DNA of 64,000 bases, from the NCBI GenBank assembly GCA_033065855.1, contig JAVXUO010001311.1, positions 868,001 through 932,000 on the forward strand, given 5' to 3'. The position numbers and the translations under genes are program-made. Source of the stretch: Escallonia rubra (Eukaryota > Streptophyta > Magnoliopsida > Escalloniales > Escalloniaceae). Each line of letters opens with the position of its first letter. The first letter of the stretch is position 1. The notes beneath the pieces were generated by a model. That model did no database searches, was not told the DNA's origin, and worked only from the letters and a program-made list of their open reading frames with translations. This document shows, piece by piece, positions 20,394-31,726 of the stretch.

Positions 20394-21815
20394 ATGGATG
20401 CCATAGTTCTGTATCCAGCTCCAGGAATGGGACACTTGATCTCCATGGTGGAGCTAGGGAAGCTCATAGTCAACCACCACCCTTCCTTCTCCATCATCGT
20501 CCTCACCACCATCCCATCATTCAACACCGGCTCCACCGCTGCTTACATCCGTCACGTCTCCGCCACCACTCCATCCATCACCTTCCACCACCTCCCCACC
20601 ATCAAGCTTGACCCCAGCACCTACACCTCCATGGAAGCCGTCACCTTCGACCTCCTCCGCCTCAACAACCCTTTCGTCTGCGAGGCCCTCCAGTCCATAT
20701 CTATCTCTTCCACCATCGCTGCCATCATCATGGACTTATTTTGCACCCCCGCCCTCTCCGTCGCTGCTGACCTCAAAATCCCCGCGTATTATTTCTTCGC
20801 TTCTGGCGCTGGCTGCCTTGCTCTCTTCTTGTACATCCCAACCATTGATAAAACCACAACCAAAAGCTTCAATGAGGTGAACACCCTTTTACATGTCCCC
20901 AGCCTACCACCAATACCATCTTTCGATATGATACTGCCCATGCTCGATCGCACCTCCAGTGAATACGCATCCTTTGTTTATTTTGCGAGTCAATTGCCAA
21001 AAGCGGCCGGCGTTATCGTGAACACGTTTGAAAACTTAGAACCCAAACAAGTTAAAGCAATAAATGAGGGAGAATGCTTGCCTGATGTCCCCACGCCGCC
21101 GGTGTTTTGCGTAGGGCCACTGATTGCGGCGGATGGACAAGGAGGTAGTGGTGGTGGTGGTGGTAGGCATGAGTGTTTGAGTTGGCTGGACTCACAACCG
21201 AGTCAAAGCGTTGTGTTCTTGTGTTTTGGAAGTTTGGGTTTGTTTTCGGCGAAGCAGTTGAAGGAGATAGCTGCTGGGTTAGAGAGAAGCGAGCAAAGGT
21301 TCTTGTGGGTGGTGCGCAATCCACCTTCCGAGGACAAAAACAAGCGCCTTTTAGCACCACCTGATCCAGACTTGGATATCTTGCTGCCAGAAGGGTTCTT
21401 GGATCGGACAAAGGAGAGGGGCCTAGTGGTGAAGTCATGGGTTCCACAGGTGGCAGTACTGAGTCATGGCTCGGTTGGTGGGTTCGTGACTCATTGCGGG
21501 TGGAACTCTGTACTGGAAGCGGTGTGCGCGGGCGTGCCGATGGTGGCGTGGCCGCTCTACGCGGAGCAGAAGGTCAATACGGTGCTGTTGGTGCGAGAGC
21601 TGAAGTTGGCTTTGCCTATGACCGTGGCGGATGACGGGTTTGTGAGTGCGGCCGAGGTGGAGAAACGAGTTAGAGAGCTGATGGACTCGGAGGGAGGTAG
21701 GTTGGTCAGAGACCGAGTCACTGTAGCGAGTGAAGAGGCAAAATTGGCAATGAACGAAGGAGGGTCATCCCAGAGGGCATTGGCCAAGCTGGTCGAGTCT
21801 TTAAAGCTTGGATGA
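20394..21815 (+). CDS. UGT88-clade UDP-glucosyltransferase, diverged gene 3
   Basis: 473 aa, single exon, clearly UGT88 but well diverged from the two upstream genes. Its opening MDAIVLYPAPGMGHLISMVE resembles UGT88A/B-type proteins. Catalytic His14 (GMGHLIS) and Asp114 (IIMDLFC) are present. The PSPG box spans W349-Q392 with HCGWNS, box position 22 Trp and final Gln, predicting UDP-glucose use. An unusual glycine-rich insertion (GQGGSGGGGGR, about 248-258), coded by GGT repeats, lengthens the linker between the N- and C-terminal Rossmann domains. A GTG-initiated extension upstream is not a plausible plant start; the ATG at 20394 fits the family. Codons are GC-richer than in genes 1 and 2. 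It probably glucosylates a phenolic acceptor different from theirs. Confidence 0.95.
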   Translation: MDAIVLYPAPGMGHLISMVELGKLIVNHHPSFSIIVLTTIPSFNTGSTAAYIRHVSATTPSITFHHLPTIKLDPSTYTSMEAVTFDLLRLNNPFVCEALQSISISSTIAAIIMDLFCTPALSVAADLKIPAYYFFASGAGCLALFLYIPTIDKTTTKSFNEVNTLLHVPSLPPIPSFDMILPMLDRTSSEYASFVYFASQLPKAAGVIVNTFENLEPKQVKAINEGECLPDVPTPPVFCVGPLIAADGQGGSGGGGGRHECLSWLDSQPSQSVVFLCFGSLGLFSAKQLKEIAAGLERSEQRFLWVVRNPPSEDKNKRLLAPPDPDLDILLPEGFLDRTKERGLVVKSWVPQVAVLSHGSVGGFVTHCGWNSVLEAVCAGVPMVAWPLYAEQKVNTVLLVRELKLALPMTVADDGFVSAAEVEKRVRELMDSEGGRLVRDRVTVASEEAKLAMNEGGSSQRALAKLVESLKLG

Positions 21816-22519
21816 GTCAGACACACCCAACTGGTTCCGACTCGGTTCTCTGTCTCCTTTGAATCGGGCAGGTGAGTCGTATCGTAACTACGTCCGAGTT
21901 GTTGTCGTGAGTGTGATTGGCCAGATTTCCATCTGTTTCTTTTTCTTTTCAGCGGCAATAATAAGGTTCCAAAAGTTAGGACATGCCAATGCTGTCATAA
22001 TCACATGCCAACGTACGACTAAGACAAGCTAAGCATTATTGTAGAAGCTTGATTACAGCTCTAATACCATCAAGTAGTATTTTCAAAGTCATTTATACCA
22101 AATGTAAGGTCTAATCATTTTTCAGGGAAAAAAAAATATATTCACACTTGAATTATAATTGTTCATCACCTCATGTGCGCTAAAACAGTTATATTTGGTT
22201 GTTAGTGCTCCATTTATCGACAGAATGAAAGTGCAAAAATGTATCTTGTGTATCAAAATAGACGCTTTATATCCTTATATTAAGTAGGTATGCAAATTGT
22301 GGATTAGTTTTCACTGTACTTTATTTTGAAAAACAAAAGTCGAAAGACCAAAGATTACACCAAAAAGATACCCCCAGCCATCGGCCAATTATCGGTTCAT
22401 ACGAACATAAATGGTTTTGTTACAAGTGTTTTCAAAAATTTTCTTTACGTGATAAAAAATAAATAAATTCATATTTGCATCCAATAGTGACAAACAAATG
22501 TTAGAGCTTGGTGCTACCA
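21816..22519. other. Intergenic DNA after the UGT cluster
   Basis: No gene or repeat recognised. It becomes AT-rich after about 22060. The hAT target duplication CTTGGGAC is at 22520-22527. Confidence 0.6.
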
Positions 22520-22829
22520 CTTGGGACTAGGGCTGTATACGAATCGAGTTCGAGCCGAACATGTGTGTTCGAGCTCGGTTCGTATAAGTTTGGGCATGTT
22601 CAGACTCGGCTCGAGTTCGTCAAGAGCCAAAACATTGATGTTCGAACTCGGCTCGAGTTCGTGGCTGTGAAACTCGGGCTCGGCTCGTTCAACTCGTTTA
22701 ACAATACGAGCCGAACTCGAATTTGGAAACTCGGCTCGCATTCGAGTTCAACTTCCATTCAAATCCCTAAATTTACTCAAAAAATCCTCAATCATTTAAG
22801 CTATGAGCCAATAATAAGTCAAAAACGAT

Positions 22830-23291
22830 TAGGGCTGTAAATGAACCGAGCCGTTCACGAACGGCTCGTGGTTCGTTCTCCAAAAAAACTCGTCACGTTC
22901 GTTCGTATAATATACGAACCGAACATGAACAAGTTTTTAGAACTCGTTTATTAAACGAGCCGAGCATGAACACTCCAAAATGTTCACAAACATGTTCGCG
23001 AACAACCCATTTAAATAATAAATTAATTATAATTATAATATGTTTAAAGAATTAATTTCTACGTCAGCCATGTGTTATAATTTAAACTTAAAGGCCAGGC
23101 ACTAAAGTCAATTAACCCAATATCCCAAGCCCAATTATAAACATAGAGCCCAACCCCTTAAATAGCCCAAAATATAAAGCCCAACATCATTAAAACCCTA
23201 ACTATATAAACTAAAACCTAAACAACTAAACCTAAATACTCACAACTCACAGGCAGCCTCCCTCTAGTCTGCCGTCCTCTCTTCCGTCACA

Positions 23292-23331
<40 letters not shown>

Positions 23332-24034
23332 TCGCACAGTCCCCATCTCATTCTGCCCCTTTCCGCACATGGACATCCTATCATCGATGCCGTAATCGCC
23401 TGTCTTCCGCCGTCATCTTGCCTTCGCCGGATTCGCTTGTCTTCCGCTGTCATCTTCCGTTCGCCGGATTCGCCTGTCTTCCGCCGTTCGTCGGATTTCG
23501 ATTATATAAGAATAGAAAGGGAAGAAAGCGGCCGATAGCTATTGAGGGGTTGGTAACGACTAGGAGCAAAGCTGCGAACTCAAGGGCTCAACCTCGAACA
23601 CTTGGAGAGGGATCTGATTCATAAGAGGCATGCTACATCTGTTGTTTATGTCTTCATCGCCTCCGATCACCGATCAAGATTTATTTTTTTTGTTTTTTTT
23701 ATTCTGCAACATCCTTAAATCTTTTGTATATTGTAATTTTGATTCATTACAGTTTAATTGCTTAATGGATTTGAGGTTTTTGAGCAGATTTAGGGATTTG
23801 GTTAGAAGTTCAACACGAGCACGGGCCGAGTTTTCAAACTCGAGTTCGGCTCGTATTGTTAAACGAGTTGAATGAGTAGAGCCCGAGTTTTACACTCACG
23901 ACCTCGAGCCGAGTTCGAACATTGATATTTTGACTCTTAACGAACACGAGCCGAGCTCGAACAGGCTAAAACTTAAACGAACGGAGTTTGAACACACCTA
24001 TGTTCGGCTCGAACTCGGTTCGTATGCAGCCCTA
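22830..24034 (-). mobile_element. hAT-type element, inner inverted copy
   Basis: Its plus-strand left end (TAGGGCTGTAAATGAACCGA) is the inverted right end of the outer element. Its right end (GTTCGTATGCAGCCCTA) is the inverted left end of the outer element. So it is the same family inserted in the opposite orientation. Exact 8-bp target duplications AAAACGAT lie at 22822-22829 and 24035-24042. It is 1205 bp long, has no transposase, and holds a (CA)n tract (about 23288-23329) and a repeat with CGGATTCGCCTGTCTTCCGC (about 23395-23490). The frames through it have no recognised domain. Confidence 0.9.
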
Positions 24035-24187
24035 AAAACGATATATAAAAGAAATAATACGGGATGGAGATTCAAAAGCACTGCAAAAGAAATCTCGATC
24101 GATCGGCGATGAAGACAGGCGATGAAGACAGACAACGGGCTGATGCATGCCCTTTATGAAGCCGCTCCCTCTCCAAGCCCTTGGTTT

Positions 24188-24345
24188 TGCACCTTTGTAA
24201 ATCAAAAACACGATTTGCAGCTTGAATTCGGCGACGTGGGTTTGAGCTTTGTAGATCGGAAACATGACTTTGTAGCTTGAAGCCGGCGACGTGGGTTTGA
24301 GCTTTGTAGATCGGAAACATGACTTTGTAGCTTGAAGCCGGCGAC
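24188..24345. repeat. 55-bp tandem repeat
   Basis: About three copies of a unit beginning CTTGAAGCCGGCGACGTGGG and containing TAGATCGGAAACATGACTTT. It lies in the interior of the outer hAT element. Confidence 0.85.
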
Positions 24346-24451
24346 GTAGGTTGAATCTGGCAACGGGGAGATGACGGCGCCGAAGACCGGCGACGTGATG
24401 TCCGTCTATCGAGAGAGAGGGAGGGGGGCTGGGTGCGATCTGTGCGCGATC

Positions 24452-24484
<33 letters not shown>

Positions 24485-25260
24485 CGAGGAGGGGAAGGGA
24501 GAGCAGAGTGCGGTTGTGAGATTGTGAGTGTTTAGGTTTTAGTTTATATAGTTAGGGTTTTTGAGATTTTGGGCTTCATAAATTGGATTATTTAGGGGTT
24601 GGGCTCTTTGTTCATAAGTGGGCTTGGGGTTTGGGCTAATTAACTTTTAAGGCCTGGCCTTCAGGTTTATATTTTAATTTATATAATAATTCTTAAACAT
24701 ATTATAATTAATTTAATATTTAGACGAGCTGTTCACGAACACGTTTGTGAACATTTTGGAGTGTTTATGTTCGGCTCGTTTAATGAACGAGCCCTAAAAA
24801 CGTGTTCGTGTTCGGTTCGTATATTATACAAACGAACATGAACGAGTTTTTTGAAGAACGAACCACGAGCCGTTCGTGAACGGCTCGGTTCATTTACAGC
24901 CCTACTTGGGACCGCTACTGATTCGACCGGATTCAATAATAACAACTTCTAAAGATTTTTCAAGTGGGGTTGCCAAATAGTACGGAGGTTGGGGAAGATT
25001 AAGATCCTCTGCCTCGTGCCTTAATGACTTTAGTGAAAATTTTAATTGCTAAAAACACTTTTGTCTCCTTTATTACTATCTTTAGCGGCTTTTATTTGCA
25101 TGTATATCACTAAACCAAACTCTGGCAATCCCCCAGCAACAATATGGATATGGGAAAAACAAAATCTTACAAAACGGTAAAGGCCGACAGTGCCCAAAGA
25201 TCTTTTAATATAACAGATGATAACCTATTGGACAAGAATATTTTGCGAATCCGGAATCTC

Positions 25261-28200
25261 TGTTGTTAATGTTATTGTAGGTTTGTCTACAGTCAAGGGG
25301 TTATTTGCTCTTTACCCTAGTCTAGAATATTATTTAGGTTTCTTATTTATGCCTATATGAATGCTCTATTGTAGAGACTATTATACACAAAACATTATTT
25401 AATTCTTTGTTATTTCTTCTCTCGTATCATGGTATCAGAGCGGTAACGATTCGACCGGTCATTACAGTTCATTTCCCACCCTAACCACCGTTACTGTTCA
25501 TTAGCCCTAGCCCATCTTTTTTAGTCAATATTTTTCCCTACTTTGTTCGGATCTTTGAAATTTTTTTTTATATTGCCCAAAACCTAATCTAACACTACCA
25601 ACGGTTCTTTTCCCCTCATCGATTCCATTTGTGCCGCTAAAATCTCCCCCCATGCGCTAGCACTCACACATCGTTGCACCATTCTGCTTTCAATCCCCCG
25701 TGTCGCCACACGCCCTCAATGCGTCCCATGTACCAACTAATCCAACCTACGATTTTGAGTTGATGCGCAACGTTCACACCGAGTTACCCAATCCGATTTT
25801 TATTTTTACCTAGTTTGCAGTTACTGATTCTCTCAGACTGGTTGGTATTTCTACCGATTCACCCGGTTTTGACCCACTTTTCTTTTATCTCAATCTGATT
25901 CCCACCCATTTTTATTGTTCTGAACCCAAATCTGCTGTCTGTTTGCTTAGGTTTTCTTTAACTTTTCAGTTTTAAAGCCTCAAGGCTTTCTTTTCTCACA
26001 AGCTGATTCCAATCAGGATGCAAAACCAATGGGTACATGAGCCGTTACAACATGAACCACAAGAGTTTGAATTCCAAAAAGTTCTATTACTTTATTATTT
26101 CTTACTTTTCGCTTTGCTTTGTGGCTACCATAGGTCCTGCCCAACCTATTACTTCTAGGAAAAATTATAAAAAAGTGGATTTTGGGGTTAAAATTTTATA
26201 AAATGTGGGTTTGTTTTGAAAACTTAAGGAAAAATGGGGTTATTTTTTGAAATTTCTGAATAAGGGAGGAGGTTGAGAAAAAATGGATTTTTTCAACTCC
26301 TTATTTCTTATCTACCCAAAGTACCCCTCCCCCCTACCTTCCCCTCAAAATCAGATTTAAAGTAAAATAGCGGTTTCAAACCGCGACTTTAAAGAAGAAA
26401 TCGCGATTTTGAACCACGACTTTAAGTAGAAAACGTGATTCAGAACCACGTTTTCATTTTTTTTTCATTTATGCGTAATTTAAAATGAAAAACATATATA
26501 TATACTAAAAACGTTGTTTCAAATCGCGATTTCTACTTTAAAATCGCGTTTTCAGACCACGTTTTCTATTTAAAGTCGAAAACGTGGTTTAGAACCACGA
26601 CTTTATGTGTATGTGTTTGTCTGATTTGGAAGGGAAGATGGAGGATGGGTATTTTGGGTAAACAAAAGATAAAATTTTGAAAAAACTCATTTTTTTAAGT
26701 CCCCCCATTGTTCATAAATTTTCAAAAGATAATCCACTTTTTCTTAATTTTACAAAAAGAAATCACCTTCCACTAATTTTTAACCCCAATACCCATTTTT
26801 TTTTGTTTGTAATTTTCCCTTTCTATTATCCTTGAAAGCTCTAATTATATTCTGCGAGCCCAAGCAACGAATAACCTTATTAAAGGTAAAAAGTTATGGC
26901 GCTACCTTGGTGGTGATACTACTGTTTCTGTTTAAACCAAAGGTGAAACCCAGCCAAAATTTGTGGAATGACTTGAGGATTGAGATAGTTAAGATCGTCA
27001 AATTATCACCTGGTTCCGCAATACCTCTGTCCTATCTGTCTGTCAACAATTTGCTCGCTATAATACTGCAAAAGAAATTTGGGATCTTTTAGCTCACCGA
27101 TACACCACTGCAAATATTGATCATCAGTACCACCTTCATGATTTACTTTATCTGATGAAACAAGAGCCTGGGCAATTTGTCAATACCTTCCTTTCCCAAA
27201 TGCAAGGGACTTGGGATCAATTTGAACTTTCAGAACTACAATGAGCTTGTTCTGATGATTCAGCTAAATTTGTTGTTTATCATGGCCACCTGAATCTTAT
27301 TCAGTTTCTCATGTCTTTAATTGATCCCTATGAATCTGTCAGAAGCTATCTTCTTCATCGGAGTCCATTACCTATTTTAGATAGTGCTGTCGATGAACTT
27401 TTTTTTTGAAGAAATTTGTCAAGGTCTTCTGCAAGCCAGTCGTCCTGACACCGTTCTTGCTGCTCTGTCCTTACTATTGGTAATCAAACTCCCCATGGTC
27501 GTGTATATGGGTCATTTCCCGATTATAGTGCTTAGGGTCTTCAGTTATGCTTGTTTCGTTCTTATCCAACCCCACGAGCGTACAAAATTAGAATATCGTG
27601 CGTGTCTTTGGTGTTTCATAGGGTATGGTATCGATTATCGAACATCAGCTATTTAGGTGTTGGAATCCTGTCTTTAATCGCTTAGGTATCTCTCGACATG
27701 TTGTTTTCTGGCAACCTAATATGTTCTCCTTCATTTTTTTCTTTTCATTTACCTCCTTTAACCAACATTCCATCTTTTACTGGTTCTTTAGTTTCACTCT
27801 TTTTTTTATGACTCTGATGAACTCTATCTGCCACATTTTGATAACTTTACAGCCACTCCTGATGATCCTGCTGCATCTAACCAACCATCTGTCTTTGACG
27901 TTATTGAATCTCCACTTTCCCCTCAGGCTTGTCCACAGCGAGCACGAAAAACACTTACATATCTTTGAGACTTTCGTTGTTTTTTTACTATTATTTTTTT
28001 AACATGAGCCTCAGTCTTATGGCGAGGCTAATATGACTCTGCTTGGCAGTAAGTGAAGCACGACGAATTACAGGCATTTGCTAAAGCCTATAATTTGGGA
28101 TCCAGTTGATCTTGATTTTGTAAAAATAGTCGTTGGATGCAAACGAATCTATAAAATTAAGACTCGCTATGATGGCTCCATTAAGCATCATAAGACCCGT

Positions 28201-29290
28201 TTGGTAGCATAGGGCTTTACACAAACATAAGGTATTGACTACGAAAAGGCATGTGCTCTCGTAGCTCCCTTACCTCTGCCTCTAGTTTATTGCAGTTGCT
28301 GCTATTTGCAAGTGGCCTTTATTTTAGATGGATATGTCAAGAATGTCTTTTTTAATGGTGATCTCATTGTGAAAGTCTATTAGTAACCTCTTCCAGGATA
28401 CTTTCATCCACATTTGTTTGTCAGCTTTACTGTGCATTATATGACCTTAAGTAAGCTCCCCGCGCTCGGTTTGCTGCGTTCAGTACCATTTTGAAGCAGT
28501 TCGATTTTACATCTAGTGCATATGCTTCTGCTCTCTTTATCCATAAATCTGCTCACAGTATCATACTTCTGCTTCTCTATGTTGATGAAATGATCATCAC
28601 ATTCAGTGATCTTGATGGCATTTAGCAAGAACTTAATCACCGCTTTAATTTGAGATGAAAGATATAGCTACACCCAGTTACTTTCATGGACTTGAAGTTT
28701 CCACTGCCTCTGAAGGATACTATCTTTCTAAGGTAAAATATGCCTTTGATGCTGGTTTAACTGACAGCAAGGCTGTGTCTACTCCTCTTGAGCCTAATGT
28801 ATGACTTACCCTTCTTGATGGTTCACCTCTTTATGATCCTGCTCTGTATCGCACATTGGTTGGTAGTCTTGTGTACTTGACCGTCACTCGCCCTGATATT
28901 CCATATACTTAGTCAGTTTCTCTTTGCTCCTTGTACGACTGATTTTGCGATTGTTCTTCATATTCACCGGTACATCAAGGGTAATTTTTTTATGGCTTAC
29001 GTTTCTCAGCTCATTCTTCCGTTGAGCTACGTGCATATTCACGTGCTGATTGGGCTGGTGGTGCAACTGAACAATGCTATACTACTAGTTGTTGTTTCAT
29101 TCTTGGTACTTCTTTTATTTCTTGGAGAAGTAAAAAACAAACCCTTACAACTTATTCTTGTACAAAAGCAGAATATCTAGCACTGCCGACGTAACCCAAG
29201 AACTTTTATGGCTACGTTGGTTACTCGAGAAAATGAGGGTTACATATTTTACTGCTACTCAAGGAAACTGGGGTAGTTTTCGCAAAGAAA
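25261..29290 (+). mobile_element. Old, heavily broken Copia retrotransposon
   Basis: A short LTR-like stretch (about 25261-25429, TG...CA) is followed by TGGTATCAGAGC (25430), the initiator-Met-tRNA primer-binding site. Recognisable Copia parts follow in order: gag-like text (about 26830-27400), the end of integrase (ISRHVVFW near 27700), reverse transcriptase (about 28080-28900) and RNase H (about 29030-29240). A 3' LTR is not recognised. It is broken, with many breaks in every domain, so old. A separate inverted-repeat element (26155-26815) is inserted in it. Confidence 0.85.
26155..26815. mobile_element. Inverted-repeat DNA element with CGCGATTT hairpin cluster
   Basis: The left end (GGAAAAATTATAAAAAAGTG, then GGATTTTGGGGTTAAAATT) is matched in inverted form at the right end (AATTTTTAACCCCAATACCC, then ...TTTTCCC). 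The centre (26365-26615) is a dense run of inverted motifs such as GGTTTCAAACCGCGACTTTA, AAATCGCGATTT and AACCACGACTTTA. There is no coding content. Superfamily unclear, possibly Mutator-like; I could not settle a target duplication. Confidence 0.6.
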
Positions 29291-29719
29291 CATACAGATT
29301 CTAAGAAAACTCAAATCAAAAAGTTAAAGAGCACTTTTTACAGTTTTCATAAATGTCTAAGATGATAAAAAAAATTAGTTAGAGCAAGTCGAAGTGCGCT
29401 GATTTGCAATATCAGAAATAACTACCTTTGCACTGACCAATAACTTTCAAATTCAATTTCAACCAAGAAATGAAATGATTGTGATAAAATGTAAAAATAA
29501 GAGAGAACCCTTTCAGGATTTCGAAATTTCGAGGATAATAAAAAATCAACAAAAAATAAATAGGATAGAGCAAATCGAAGTTAACTCACTTGAACTGCCA
29601 GAAACGTAAGCAAAGAAGTGTTGAAAGCTATTTTTTTAATATTAATTAGTGAAATTTTGGAAAACTCAAAACTTCAAAGATTTAGTAGACTATTGGGGTT
29701 TTCAAAAAGTGAAGGAATA

Positions 29720-30270
29720 TTGAAATTAGACAAACAATGAAGAAGATTTGAACTCTTGAATAAGTTCTATTCCATTAAAAATGAGATCACAATCATCAAG
29801 AATGTCAAGAGTATATTTGCGTTTGGGAAAGATATAGACCATGAGAATCTTTTGTATGAAATTGGTCGCAGAGACAAGCTTTGATATGCTGAAGGAAGGT
29901 TGCATTGGAACTGTAATGAGAATATCATCAATGTAAATGGGAATAAAAAGCGAAGCACCCCCGTTGATGAATAGCAAATAACAAATTAGAAGGTAAATGC
30001 ATCTACTCTCTTCCTACGAAGGAATAGCGGACTTGATTAGACTTGTGAAGCCAATGCTAAGAAGAGCATTAGAGAATTTAGAAAACTAATTGCGCGATGC
30101 CTGCTTGAGTCCATATATGAATTTTTGTAACTTGCAAACAAGGTTTTCCCCCTGTGGTCGTAAACACGTAGTGGAGTCACGTATACATCTTCAGCAAGGT
30201 CACCATGTAAAAATGCATTTTCAGCAAGGTCACCGTGTAAAAATGCATTAATTTCTTTTTGGAATTTGTG
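29720..30270 (-). mobile_element. Broken Copia reverse-transcriptase fragment
   Basis: The minus-strand translation shows the Copia blocks AFLHGDL, VCKLQKFIYGLKQAS, IYIDDILIT and RKYTLDILDD in proper order. No LTRs are seen. A short piece around the HGDL block is present twice (about 30180-30245). It is a broken remnant, opposite in strand to the fossil next to it, so from a separate insertion. Confidence 0.8.
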
Positions 30271-30492
30271 TAATGTTTCATCTGAGATGTTGCTTTCCTG
30301 GCTTCATTGCTCAATGCATGGGTGGTGATTGAATCATTGCTGTCGGTGTTGGCCCCTGTTCGATAATGGCGATCACCTTCAACGATTAGGAAGAACGAAA
30401 CGAGGTGAGGGAGTAAGAAGGAGAGGCAGGCCCCCCTCACCTCAGTGAAAACGTAGAGACCCAGATGCCAGAACCTCGTTTTTGTTATTACT

Positions 30493-30577
30493 GAAATTTA
30501 CCTAGCAATAATCTCTTGCCTGTTTAACATTTACTTTGAATCGAATGGCAGTATCCATTACAGAGAGTGCATGTGGA
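30493..30577 (+). repeat. Left copy of an ~85-bp inverted repeat around the ABCG gene
   Basis: It matches the reverse complement of 35298-35384 at about 80-85 %, with shared cores TGCCTGTTTAACATT, AATTTACCTAG and AGAGAGTGCA. The right copy is about 390 bases upstream of the ABCG start. Origin unknown. Confidence 0.7.
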
Positions 30578-31717
30578 CCTTCTTTGGAGGTGGCAGTTCA
30601 GTTAAAAAAAGCATTTAAAATTGAACAGAAGTACAGTACCAAAGAGAAAGAGTGAATGCATGGGGGACAAAAGCATAAAGAAAAGACTAGCTAGCAACGA
30701 GTTCACGAGCCAACAACTGAGAAGAACCCGTGAACAGAAGTCTGATTGCAAGGGTGAAGGAAGCAAACAAAACGTAAAAGCAAGATGGGATTTTGTGTGT
30801 TATTTTCAATCTATATCGGGAGCAGCCATCACACCAAAACGACAAAGGCCTAACACTCATTATTCGGAAGATGAAGACGGCACAACGCCCATCGGATTCT
30901 TCTTCACGCTTTGGTCTCATCGACAGCGACTATGTCCGTCTCTGAGTCCGTGACCTTTAGCTAGGCCGTCACATGACATGTCTAAGTGCCAAGTAGATTG
31001 GTGCCTTGCCCTTCACTTTTCGGAAACTCCGCTTGAGGGTTGGTTTTGTGTGTGGGTTGGGGGTATGTACGTCTAAAAGTTATATGTAAAAGTTTTAGTT
31101 GCTAGTACAAAGATTGAATTAGAATAATCAGATTTGTTATAACGAATAACACTTAATAAACTTAAAGCATTTTAGTTTTCAATTTTATCAGATGGGCCAA
31201 AAAAAAAAAAAAAAGAATGGTATGTCTATGTGAATAGCATTAGTATTACATCTAAATCGAGATTAAAAATTTTCTTTTTAGTGTCACTTGCTAATAACAT
31301 AACTTCAACCTTTAATGACAAAAGTATATTGAGAGAGTTCAAATTTCAAGTAAATTTATGAGTCTTCTAGTATAATGTAAACTATTAATTTTTTTAAACT
31401 TTTTTACTTTAAGGCTTTAATGAAATGGTATGCTGGTAATATAAGCAAGTTTTAGTCATAATACGGGAGAGAACATGATCCCCCTCCGGCCCTATTATTG
31501 AAGATCCGCCGCTGCAGTATGAACATATATTGAATGGTTCCAGATAATCAGTTTTAGTTATTTACGATAATCGAATAATGAGGGGTTAATGAGACCGAGA
31601 CATGTGCAACGGCCGTGACATGCAAGTATCTATCAACATATCTAAATGGCCGGGATCAATGGTCCCCAACCACCCAATATTCTCAAATAAGATATAAAAA
31701 CTCCTTTTTTTTTGTAT
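30578..31717. other. Intergenic DNA
   Basis: An open stretch at 30621-30953 has no family features I recognise and its codon use is unconvincing, so I do not call a gene. The rest is AT-rich, with A16 at about 31200. Confidence 0.5.
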
Positions 31718-31726
31718 TTAAATTTA

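Larger units (their letters stand above)
22528..24904 (+). mobile_element. hAT-type element, outer copy, carrying an inverted copy of its own family
   Basis: It begins TAGGGCTGTATACGAATCGA and ends with CATTTACAGCCCTA, with exact 8-bp target duplications CTTGGGAC at 22520-22527 and 24905-24912. The left and right ends share the outermost TAGGGCTGTA; beyond that they differ. The left is rich in GTTCGAGCCGA/CTCGGCTCGA words, and the right holds the hairpin GAGCCGTTCGTGAACGGCTC. Without the inner copy its length is about 1.16 kb. No transposase. A ~55-bp tandem repeat is inside (24188-24345). Confidence 0.9.

Noticed and set aside
12490-21815. UGT88 genes as flavonoid glucuronosyltransferases (UGT88D type)
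   Set aside because: PSPG position 22 is Trp in all three intact genes, and not the Arg reported for UDP-glucuronic acid users.
22514-24945. Several 60-80-residue frames rich in Ser/Arg/Glu in the hAT pair
   Set aside because: They translate the repeated CTCGGCTCGAGTTCG subterminal words and not genes.
25430-25445. A tRNA-Met gene at the TGGTATCAGAGC motif (also 51246 and 62107)
   Set aside because: Only the primer-binding complement of the tRNA 3' end is present, with no cloverleaf. These are retrotransposon primer sites.
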